DNA of 57,198 bases from positions 1-57,198 of the forward strand of contig JANQEV010000056.1 of the NCBI GenBank assembly GCA_028278145.1, written 5' to 3'. Below are positions 26,414 to 34,134 of the stretch, piece by piece; positions within the stretch are counted from its first letter, which is position 1; each line of letters opens with the position of its first letter. The notes under the pieces are model-generated. The model made no database searches, was not told the DNA's origin, and saw only the letters and a list, made by a program, of their open reading frames with translations. Source of the stretch: Chromatiales bacterium. GTDB lineage: Bacteria; Pseudomonadota; Gammaproteobacteria; Chromatiales; Chromatiaceae. A program made the translations under genes and the position numbers.

Positions 26414-26770
26414 ATGATTAATCACAAGCTGGTTCTTCCCGGGCACCTCAACCACTATGGATTTCTGTTTGGAGGTTATCTTTTGCAGTGGGCGGATGAA
26501 TTTGCCTGGATAGCAACAACCCTGGACTATCCGGACTGCAACTTTGTCACCATTGGGATGGATAAGGTTAGGTTCCTCAAGAGCGTAACTGAAGGCACTA
26601 TTCTGGAGGTTGTGGTTGAGAAGATGAAAGAGGGAAGCACTACGGTCAGATATCAGGTGAAAGTATACCGTCTACATACGGAGGATGACTCTGACCTGAT
26701 ATTTACCTCTGAGATCACTTTTATCCGGATTGATGAAGAGGGGAATAAGATGAAACTGCCAACAGAGTAG
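26414..26770 (+). CDS. Hotdog-fold acyl-CoA thioesterase (YciA-like)
   Basis: A 118-residue single hotdog domain. The motif GFLFGGYLLQWADEFAWI carries the expected active-site aspartate, followed by VTIGMDKVRFLKSV and the central strands. It probably hydrolyses acyl-CoA esters in the cytoplasm. It is shorter than E. coli YciA by some 15 residues at the C-terminus. It ends three bases before the converging minus-strand gene. Confidence 0.82.
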   Translation: MINHKLVLPGHLNHYGFLFGGYLLQWADEFAWIATTLDYPDCNFVTIGMDKVRFLKSVTEGTILEVVVEKMKEGSTTVRYQVKVYRLHTEDDSDLIFTSEITFIRIDEEGNKMKLPTE

Positions 26771-26773
26771 TTA

Positions 26774-28099
26774 TTATTCCTCCCTTCTCAGTACTTCCAC
26801 TCGAGCTATCCTGCTGCTGTGCAGATGTACGGTCATCTTTCCACTATGTAGCAGCTCCTCAACATTGATAGTCTGATTCTTTATGGAGATAAGCACCCCC
26901 TGCTTAGCTATGTTGTTGTCCAGGGTATAGACACGTACTCTGTAGAGCAGATAGTTTTTCAACTCGTCTAAATCTGTCTCAATATAGCGCAGCCTTGGTC
27001 GTTTCTTGATGGGTTTGCCAGCCAGGTTCTTCTTCTCCACCTGGACTGTTGGGGTGGCGGTCACAGTAGCTTTTTGCGGGTCCCTGGTCTTCTTTTGCAG
27101 CTGGGTGGAGATGCTAAGGTCTTTTACCGGAATATTGTTATATCTAACAGTAATGCCCAGAAGGTCGACCAGGTCGCTGGTCTTGTATGCCGATAGGGTG
27201 GCTGGGTTGATGCTGGATGAAGGGGAAGCCTGTATTTCAAGTGTGCCTGCTTTAGTGATCAACTGTTTAAACATGGCTGACAGACCAGGTCCAGGAATAA
27301 AACCGAGGTTGTTAAGATAGTGTTTTGCTGGGCGGGTTAATACGCTGTTGATGAATTCATCCGGGGTTTGCTGCGCATTGGCAGCGCACATGGTAATCAT
27401 CTGTTTGATATAACCAGGCTCGATCATTCTTACCAGTCGTAGCTGCTGGATTTCAGGTGGGTCGCCAGCCCCGATCATTCCAGCTGCAGAAAGCCCGCTT
27501 AACTTCAGGCTGAAGCTTGAGGATTCCACTCCTGCAAGTTCATAATTGATATTAAACTCAACCTCATTGCTTTCTTCGTCATACTGGTAACCAATGACAC
27601 CATCTATGGTCAGTCCAGGGAACCCCAGCTCTTTTAAGCCTGAAGCCTTAATAATTCCCGCCAGAGAGCAGCTTTCGGTCTTGTCCTTCCAGGCGCCTTT
27701 ATCACTGCCAGTTAAACGAGCTCCCACGTTATTGATAAAAGAGCTGGAAACAGGGCTCTCCAGACGTTTGACAGCGATATTCATCATTGCCGGTGGTGTC
27801 TTATCCTTGAAGCCCTGCATCAGATTAAACAGGAATACGGGGCCATCTCCACTAATTTGTAGCTGCTGGATACTGATCTCGTCGTAACTTCCTGTTGGTG
27901 TCATTAACACCCGGTCAATAGAAAGTGTCCCGTTTAAATCGGAGCTGATACCTCCATATTCAATCTGCACAAATGGGGCAGCGGTCTGGATCATCTTGTC
28001 CAGTTCAGTTTTTGTTTTGTAATAGATAAACCCCTTCAGACCCACATAGGCCAAGGCTGTGACTATCAGAGGTATGCTAATCAGTGTCTTTATATTCAC
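26774..28099 (-). CDS. Hypothetical membrane-anchored protein, 441 residues
   Basis: The start is set at the GTG 28099-28097 because AGGAGAG lies four bases upstream; the longer frame from 28150 lacks such a site. The product begins VNIKTLISIPLIVTALAYVGL, a single signal-anchor, and the rest is predicted periplasmic, rich in beta-prone segments. A basic linker (KKNLAGKPIKKRPRLRYIE) precedes a C-terminal domain ending RIARVEVLRRE. I do not recognise the family; a distant YdgA/AsmA-like fold is conceivable but unsupported. No partner is evident. Confidence 0.6.
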   Translation of the reverse strand: MNIKTLISIPLIVTALAYVGLKGFIYYKTKTELDKMIQTAAPFVQIEYGGISSDLNGTLSIDRVLMTPTGSYDEISIQQLQISGDGPVFLFNLMQGFKDKTPPAMMNIAVKRLESPVSSSFINNVGARLTGSDKGAWKDKTESCSLAGIIKASGLKELGFPGLTIDGVIGYQYDEESNEVEFNINYELAGVESSSFSLKLSGLSAAGMIGAGDPPEIQQLRLVRMIEPGYIKQMITMCAANAQQTPDEFINSVLTRPAKHYLNNLGFIPGPGLSAMFKQLITKAGTLEIQASPSSSINPATLSAYKTSDLVDLLGITVRYNNIPVKDLSISTQLQKKTRDPQKATVTATPTVQVEKKNLAGKPIKKRPRLRYIETDLDELKNYLLYRVRVYTLDNNIAKQGVLISIKNQTINVEELLHSGKMTVHLHSSRIARVEVLRREE

Positions 28100-28348
28100 G
28101 CTGCTCTCCTGCTCCCCTATAAAGTTAGTTGTAGTGGAGTCTGGATGCAATAGTCATCATGAGCTTGATTGCCGTGGGTTGCAGCTGACGTGAGGTAGGC
28201 TGTTCTAAAATTTGAAGTAGTTCCATATACTGTTTGTCCCATTCCTGGTCGGTGTGATTTTATGATAGGCAGAAGCCGCGTGCATAATCATAGCTGGTAG
28301 TTAGCAACGGTTAATCTGTTTTCTTTGTAATACACCTAGAGCAGAGAT

Positions 28349-28383
28349 AAAAAAAGGTCGATCTATGGATACATAGATCGACC
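28349..28383 (-). terminator. Terminator of the nuoE-nuoF-nuoG/gltD-like operon
   Basis: A perfect 12-bp stem (GGTCGATCTATG at 28356-28367 with CATAGATCGACC at 28372-28383), four-base loop, and seven Ts on the minus strand after it. The surrounding 28100-28407 holds no gene. Confidence 0.92.
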
Positions 28384-28407
28384 TCTCTCCTACTGATCAA
28401 CCAGGGC

Positions 28408-31341
28408 TCAGTTGAGTCCGATGGTCTCTATGTGGCTGCGGAACGCAAGTTCTCTACTATCAGCAGCCACACCACCCAGCTCAGGCGCCAGGTCGGTGTT
28501 GACCAGGCGGTCACCGTTAAGACTGGTGAGTGCTGACAGCTCGCTTACCTCACTGGCCAGAGCAGAGCGCACGGTCTGCAGGTCTGATAGCTCATCACTG
28601 CCACTCAAGGCGGCAATGGTGCTGAGCCCTGCTGTGTCAGCTTTATCCTGCATAGAGCCACTCAGGATAGCCAGGGCACCATCACGGTTGAGTACTGCGC
28701 CATCAATGGTCAGCGGGTCGGCTACCGGTAGTAGCTGATCTGCTTCTGGTGCAGCACCAGGAGTGGTCAGAGCAATGATGCTGGCGTTGCCTGCCTGGGC
28801 GCGACTGATGCCGGATCCTACAGACAATATACAGTCGGCGTCTGTGCTTTCCAGTGGAGTGGCACCTAGACGTTTCAACAGGGCCAGGTTGGCTTCACCG
28901 ATGATCTTGGTGTTGCTGACCGCCTCTTCTGCACTGCCTGCCAGATAGTTCAGGGTTGCATCCTGTCCTTTGGCTAGCTGGGCAGAGGCATAGATCTGTT
29001 CCACGGTGAGGCGTGGGGAGACTACAACTGCCTTGTTGCTTGCTGCTGCCAGTGTCTGCTTGGCCTGCTCAATATCGGCTTCCACAGCATCATTGGCCAG
29101 GAGCTGGTAGCTGAAGCGACCCTCGGCACAGATAACGGCACCGTTGACTGGATCGTTGTTGATGCTCTGTACCTTAACCACGCGACCCTCGTTGGTGTGG
29201 ACGTTGATGCCACAGCCACGGGCGCAGGCGGTACAACTGCTGCTCTGGGTGTTCCAGGTCCAGGGGCCGGCCTCCTTGCTGGTGTTTGGAGTGATGGCGC
29301 CGGTGGGGCAGACATCGGTACACATGCCGCAGGCGTCACAGCCGGTCTCTTGCAGGGGATCGTCGAAGTTGGGACCGATACGGGTGCCAAAACCGCGTTG
29401 GATGAAGGCCAGGGCGGAGATGTTACGTACCTCGGTACAGATGCGCACACAGCTGGCGCAGGTTATGCACTTGTCGGCCTCGATGCGAATCAGCGGGTGA
29501 CGCTGGTCGGCAACATAGTCGCGCTTGTCACCGGCCAGGGGTTTCTCGCTGGCACCATACTCGGTGGAGTAGTTGCGCAGGTCGCAATCAAAGCGGGCAG
29601 AACATCCGCACTCAATACAGCGTGTGGCCTCGGCCATGGCCTGGGCCTCATCGATACTGACATTGATGGGGTCATAGCCATCGTTAGCCAGTCTCTTTTC
29701 TGCCTCGTGAACGTGCTCATGAGCACGTTTCTTGTGCTCAAAACGGGGTGAAAAGTCGTCGCTGTTGAGATCTTCCAGGCGACCACGGCTGATGGCGTAG
29801 GGTTTGGTAAGGACTACAGGAGCGCCATTCACGTAGAGATCAATGGCTTCGGCAGCACGCTTGCCCTCAGCAATAGCGCGAATCAGGATGTCGGGCCCAA
29901 AGGCACAGTCACCAGCGGCAAACACACCATCGATGTTGGTGGTCTGAGTCAATTCATCATAGACAAAGGTGTTCCAGCGGGTAGTCTCAGGTGCTTCGGC
30001 TTCGCCTTCGATGCAGGCCATGTCCGGATCCTGACCGATAGCTGGGATGATGGTATCAAACTCCAGGATCTCCTCGCTGCCTTCGATGGGCACTGGACGG
30101 CGGCGACCGGAATCATCCGGCTCACCCAGTTCCATGGTGATTACTTCCATGGCGGTGGCACGGCCGTTGTCGTCCAGCACCACCTTGGTAGGGGCGGTGA
30201 GGAAGCGGATATCCACGCCCTCTTCGATGGTCTCTTCCTGTTCCATCTCCAGGGCCGGCATTTCAGCCTGGGTACGGCGATAGAGCAGGGTGACGTCGGC
30301 GCCAAGACGACGGGAGACGCGGGCACAGTCCATAGCGGTATCACCACCACCGATAACGGCTACTTTCTTGCCCACATCGGTAATGTTGCCCAGAACCACT
30401 TCGCGCAGGAAGTCCACGCCACCGATGACGCCTTCTGCCTCTTCATTCTCAACCCGCATGGGCTTGGGCTTATGGGCGCCGATGGCCAGTAGGACGGAGT
30501 TAAAGCCCTGTCCCTTCAGGTCGGCTATGGTGAAGTCTGTTCCCAGTCTGGTGTTAAAGTGAACCTTGACCCCCATGTCGATGATGGCCTTGGCTTCCTT
30601 GTCCATGATATCCCAAGGCATACGGAATCGTGGGATACCGTAGCGGGCCATACCGCCCAGCTCTGGCAGGGCTTCAAAGATCTCAACAGCGTGGCCCATC
30701 TGGCGCAGGTAGAAGGCAGCAGACAGTCCAGCTGGGCCACCACCAACGATAGCAACTCGTTTGCCGGTATCTGCACCAGACTCATGCATGAATGGCCCTT
30801 CTTGTAGGTCGTACTCAGAGGCAAATCGCTTCAGAGGATTAATGGCTATGGCTTCGTCCACCAGTTCGCGCCGGCACTGGGTTTCGCATGGATGTGGGCA
30901 GATGCGTCCGCACACCACTGGCAGTGGGTTGCGCTCTTTTATCAAGCGTACAGCTGCTTCAGCATCGCCATTGGCGATATGGGCGATATAGCCCTGGATA
31001 TCGATATTGGCAGGACAGGTGGCCTCACAAGGGGCCACGCAGTCACCAGCGTGGTCGGACAGCATCAGGTCCAGGGCCATCTTGCGGCTCTTGGTTACCC
31101 GCTCGTTATCGGTTTCAATCACCATGCCGGGCGCCACTGAAGTGGAGCAGGCCGGTACCAGTCCCCGGGCATTCTCCACGTCAACCACACAGAGAAAACA
31201 GGAGGCAAATGGCTTCAGCCGGTCGTCATGGCAGAAGGTTGGTATATGCACGCCCTGGGATTCTGCGGCCTCACGTATGGTGGTGCCGACCTTTACTTCA
31301 ATCTCTTGGCCGTTAAGTGTAATGGAAGTCTTGTCACTCAT
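28408..31341 (-). CDS. NuoG-GltD fusion subunit of a putative Stn-type bifurcating transhydrogenase
   Basis: A 977-residue soluble protein. Order of domains: NuoG-type [2Fe-2S] (C37, C48, C51, C65); GltD/NfnB-type Fe-S region (C101, C105, C109, C144-C156); FAD motif VGGGPAG (199-205); NADPH fold VAVIGGGDTAMD; a bridging cysteine-rich segment (RCIECGCSARFDC); two-cluster ferredoxin (CITCASCVRIC, CDACGMCTDVCP); a molybdopterin-family [4Fe-4S] motif (SCTACARGCG); and a ~200-residue tail like a shrunken NuoG molybdopterin domain without a visible active site. NADPH, NADH (via NuoF) and ferredoxin can thus meet in one complex. True complex I and formate dehydrogenase are unlikely. It follows nuoF after 64 bases. 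Confidence 0.85.
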   Translation of the reverse strand: MSDKTSITLNGQEIEVKVGTTIREAAESQGVHIPTFCHDDRLKPFASCFLCVVDVENARGLVPACSTSVAPGMVIETDNERVTKSRKMALDLMLSDHAGDCVAPCEATCPANIDIQGYIAHIANGDAEAAVRLIKERNPLPVVCGRICPHPCETQCRRELVDEAIAINPLKRFASEYDLQEGPFMHESGADTGKRVAIVGGGPAGLSAAFYLRQMGHAVEIFEALPELGGMARYGIPRFRMPWDIMDKEAKAIIDMGVKVHFNTRLGTDFTIADLKGQGFNSVLLAIGAHKPKPMRVENEEAEGVIGGVDFLREVVLGNITDVGKKVAVIGGGDTAMDCARVSRRLGADVTLLYRRTQAEMPALEMEQEETIEEGVDIRFLTAPTKVVLDDNGRATAMEVITMELGEPDDSGRRRPVPIEGSEEILEFDTIIPAIGQDPDMACIEGEAEAPETTRWNTFVYDELTQTTNIDGVFAAGDCAFGPDILIRAIAEGKRAAEAIDLYVNGAPVVLTKPYAISRGRLEDLNSDDFSPRFEHKKRAHEHVHEAEKRLANDGYDPINVSIDEAQAMAEATRCIECGCSARFDCDLRNYSTEYGASEKPLAGDKRDYVADQRHPLIRIEADKCITCASCVRICTEVRNISALAFIQRGFGTRIGPNFDDPLQETGCDACGMCTDVCPTGAITPNTSKEAGPWTWNTQSSSCTACARGCGINVHTNEGRVVKVQSINNDPVNGAVICAEGRFSYQLLANDAVEADIEQAKQTLAAASNKAVVVSPRLTVEQIYASAQLAKGQDATLNYLAGSAEEAVSNTKIIGEANLALLKRLGATPLESTDADCILSVGSGISRAQAGNASIIALTTPGAAPEADQLLPVADPLTIDGAVLNRDGALAILSGSMQDKADTAGLSTIAALSGSDELSDLQTVRSALASEVSELSALTSLNGDRLVNTDLAPELGGVAADSRELAFRSHIETIGLN

Positions 31342-31405
31342 TACTAATCCTCTTCAATTCTTTTACTGCATCAGTAGTTGCATCGGTTTATGTCTCGCCA
31401 CCGGA

Positions 31406-33187
31406 TCAGGCGACGAGGATGGCATCGGGGTTACATACCTCGACACACATACCGCAGTTGATGCAGACCTCTTGGTCGATGACCCAGGTCTCACCCTTCT
31501 TCTTTTCACCAGTGATACAGTCAACCGGGCAGTAGCGCTCACAGATGGAGCAGCCATTGCAGTCTTCGTTGATGATGGTATGGGTGATAAGACCCTTACA
31601 TACGGCAGCCGGGCAACGCTGTTCCTTTACGTGCGCTTCATACTCTTCCCGGAAATACTTAAGGGTGGTGAGTACCGGGTTGGGCGCAGTCTGACCCAGG
31701 CCGCAGAGACTGGCTTGTTTGATTCCTTCTGCCAGCTCTTCCAGGGTATCGATATCCTCCATGGTGCCTTCGCCATCACAGATCTTGGTCAGGATCTCTT
31801 TCATGCGCAGGGTACCGATACGGCAGAAGGTACACTTGCCGCAGGACTCAATCTGAGTGAAATCCAGGAAGAACTTGGCCAGATCTACCATGCAGGACTT
31901 TTCGTCCATCACAATAATACCGCCTGAGCCCATGATGGCGCCGGTGGCATTGATAGATGCGTACTCAATCGGGGTATCGAACAGGGATTCAGGGATACAG
32001 CCACCTGAGGGGCCACCCAGCTGAACAGCCTTAAGTGGTTTGTCGGTTACAGAGCCGCCGCCGATGTCGTAGATCATCTCGCGCAGACTCATGCCCATGG
32101 GTACTTCTACCAGGCCGCCGCGCTTGATGGCGCCTGCCAGGGCGAACACCTTGGTGCCGCGTGAGTCCTCGGTACCGATGGCCTGATAAGCAGCGCCACC
32201 GTTGTCGATGATCCATGGCAGGTTAGAGAGGGTCTCCACGTTGTTGATGATGGTGGGTTTGCCGAACAGGCCCTTGATAGCCGGGAAGGGTGGGCGGATG
32301 CGGGGCATGCCGCGTTCGCCTTCGATGGAGGCGATAAGAGCAGTCTCCTCACCACAAACGAAGGCACCGGCACCCTGTTTGATCTTAAGATCGAAGCAGA
32401 AGTCGCTACCCAGGATGTTGTCACCCAGTAAGCCTGCTTCCGTGGCAGCTTCAATAGCCAGGTCAAAGTTGGTTACCGCCAGGGGGTACTCGGCACGGAT
32501 ATAGGCGTAACCGCCGCTGGCACCGATGGCATAGGCAGCAATCAGCATGCCTTCCACGATGTTATGGGGGTCGCCCTCCAGCAGGGAGCGATCCATGAAG
32601 GCACCGGGGTCACCCTCGTCACCGTTACAGATCAGGTATTTCTTGTCACCCTCAGCACCACGGGCAAAGGTCCACTTGGTAGCGGTGGGGAAACCGGCGC
32701 CGCCACGACCACGGATGCCGGCGATCTTGACCTCTTCAATCACATCTTCCGGGGTCATGCCGCCTTTGATGATCTTTTCGATGGCCTTGTAGCCACCTCG
32801 TGCCTGGTATTGCTCGATGCTGGTGGGATCCATCATACCTACGTTGCGCAGTGCCACACGGGTCTGGCGGGAGAGATATTGTCCACCCTCGGTCTCGGGA
32901 TTGTCGCTGGAGGTGAGCAGGTTGTCTTCTGGCAACTCATCTTCACCCCGGTGAAATTTCAGAATCTTGGTTACGACCTTCTTGTCCACATTGCCGTACA
33001 TGAACGATTTGCCTTCATTGTCACGGACTTCAACCATGACCTCGGCATGACACATACCTACACAGCCCACGCTGTGGATGTTGGCGTCCGGGGCGTTTTT
33101 CCTGAACAGACCCAATACCTCGGTGGAGCCGGAGGCGCGGCCACAGGTGCCCTCACCTACAATAATTTCTAGATTGCTGTCACTCAT
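31406..33187 (-). CDS. HydB/NuoF-like NADH-binding subunit with ferredoxin tail
   Basis: A 593-residue protein. N-terminal thioredoxin-like [2Fe-2S] domain (C15, C42, C46), FMN loop GIRGRGGAGFPTATKW, NADH segment NGDEGDPGAFMD, CGEETALIASIEG, SLBB domain, [4Fe-4S] motif SCGKCTFCRIGT, and a C-terminal two-cluster ferredoxin domain (CNGCSICERYCP, CINCGMCVEVCN). This is the layout of HydB of bifurcating hydrogenases and StnB-like subunits, not of complex I NuoF, which lacks both extra ends. It overlaps the NuoE-like gene by four bases and probably carries the bifurcating FMN. Confidence 0.88.
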   Translation of the reverse strand: MSDSNLEIIVGEGTCGRASGSTEVLGLFRKNAPDANIHSVGCVGMCHAEVMVEVRDNEGKSFMYGNVDKKVVTKILKFHRGEDELPEDNLLTSSDNPETEGGQYLSRQTRVALRNVGMMDPTSIEQYQARGGYKAIEKIIKGGMTPEDVIEEVKIAGIRGRGGAGFPTATKWTFARGAEGDKKYLICNGDEGDPGAFMDRSLLEGDPHNIVEGMLIAAYAIGASGGYAYIRAEYPLAVTNFDLAIEAATEAGLLGDNILGSDFCFDLKIKQGAGAFVCGEETALIASIEGERGMPRIRPPFPAIKGLFGKPTIINNVETLSNLPWIIDNGGAAYQAIGTEDSRGTKVFALAGAIKRGGLVEVPMGMSLREMIYDIGGGSVTDKPLKAVQLGGPSGGCIPESLFDTPIEYASINATGAIMGSGGIIVMDEKSCMVDLAKFFLDFTQIESCGKCTFCRIGTLRMKEILTKICDGEGTMEDIDTLEELAEGIKQASLCGLGQTAPNPVLTTLKYFREEYEAHVKEQRCPAAVCKGLITHTIINEDCNGCSICERYCPVDCITGEKKKGETWVIDQEVCINCGMCVEVCNPDAILVA

Positions 33188-33768
33188 GCCCTGCTCTCCT
33201 CACCACTTGCAGTTGCTTTTGCCGCTTCTTTCTCTTTCTTCTTCTTGGCTGCCTCGTCACCCAGCAGTTCCTCTTTCACTCCGCGGGCGTGTTTCTTCAG
33301 AACCCTCTGGGCATCAGCACCAGTAAGGTTGCCAATAATCTCGTCTCCGATAACCAGGGCCGGGGCGATACTGCAGCAGCCCACGCAGGCCACGTCCTCA
33401 ACGGTGTAACTGCCGTTGGCGGAGGTATCTTCTTCTTCATCTGTGATATCCAGAATGTGGCGCAGGGAGGTGTTCAGACGATCAGCGCCAGTCACGTGAC
33501 AGGCAGTGCCATGGCACACCTTGACCAGATGCCGGCCAACCGGTTTCATGCGGAACTGGGCGTAAAAGGTTGCTACACCAAATAGCTGACTGGCGTTGAT
33601 ATCGGAGTTAGCGATAACCATGTCCATGGCATCGCGTGGCAGATAGCCATACTCGCCCTGAATTGCCTGTAATAGTGGAACGGCAGCTGGTACTCCACTA
33701 CCAATTTCGTCTATCCATTTGTTGACCAGCTCTGGGTCTACTGTTGCTTCCAGTGATTGATTGCTCAC
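33184..33768 (-). CDS. NuoE/HydC-like [2Fe-2S] subunit
   Basis: A 194-residue protein: N-terminal helical bundle (LQAIQGEYGYLP, SQLFGVATFYAQF) and thioredoxin-like [2Fe-2S] domain with CHGTAC and CVGCC. A ~35-residue charged tail rich in Lys, Glu and Ala follows, absent from ordinary NuoE. The start is a GTG with an excellent GGAGGG site about six bases upstream. It is first in the operon with the NuoF-like and NuoG-GltD subunits and is expected to relay electrons next to the FMN. Confidence 0.88.
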   Translation of the reverse strand: MSNQSLEATVDPELVNKWIDEIGSGVPAAVPLLQAIQGEYGYLPRDAMDMVIANSDINASQLFGVATFYAQFRMKPVGRHLVKVCHGTACHVTGADRLNTSLRHILDITDEEEDTSANGSYTVEDVACVGCCSIAPALVIGDEIIGNLTGADAQRVLKKHARGVKEELLGDEAAKKKKEKEAAKATASGEESRA

Positions 33769-34091
33769 GCTGGGCCCTCCTTCAAGAGCAAAGATGCTTT
33801 GGATATGGGGTAAAAACGGTAACTGCTGCGAAAAAACCGGCCTGCCGCCTGGGTTTCAGGAACGGGGCCGGAACATGGACGCTACTGGGTTATCCGACGT
33901 ATTACCATCTTCTACATTAGCAGTACATGATACTGAAAATGGGGTACTTCACTCAAGCCCAATCGTGCTTAATCTTTCACCGCAGGCGGGATGTTACATG
34001 ATTTTTTAGCTCAGTGGCGATGAAATGGGGCTGGAAAGGCTTATTTTGCCTCTAATACCCTTTGATGCTCTGTGGGATATTGTTCCAGGCG
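33769..34091. other. Intergenic: leader of the nuoE-like operon
   Basis: 323 bases between the nuoE-like start and the PFOR terminator. It must hold the promoter of the minus-strand nuoE-like operon, but no -35/-10 pair or FNR-type box is convincing. Nothing coding was seen. Confidence 0.5.
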
Positions 34092-34120
34092 AAAAAACAC
34101 GCCGCCCGATTGGGCGGCGT
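34092..34120 (-). terminator. Terminator of the PFOR gene
   Basis: CGCCGCCC (34100-34107) pairs with GGGCGGCG (34112-34119), loop GATT; six Ts follow on the minus strand. Confidence 0.9.
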
Positions 34121-34134
34121 TTGTTGGCGATTGC

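Noticed and set aside
31007-31927. 306-codon frame antisense to the NuoF-like and NuoG-GltD genes, with similar long frames at 34384-35496 and 43792-44670
   Set aside because: All lie wholly opposite genes with strong domain evidence and lack ribosome binding sites or recognisable motifs.
28408-33768. Interpretation as part of respiratory complex I
   Set aside because: No nuoA-D or nuoH-N genes adjoin, the NuoF has extra Fe-S domains, and the large subunit contains an NADPH-binding GltD module foreign to complex I.
28408-33768. Interpretation as an NAD-dependent formate dehydrogenase or [FeFe]-hydrogenase
   Set aside because: The molybdopterin-like tail is too short and shows no active-site pattern; there is no H-cluster cysteine motif in any of the three proteins.
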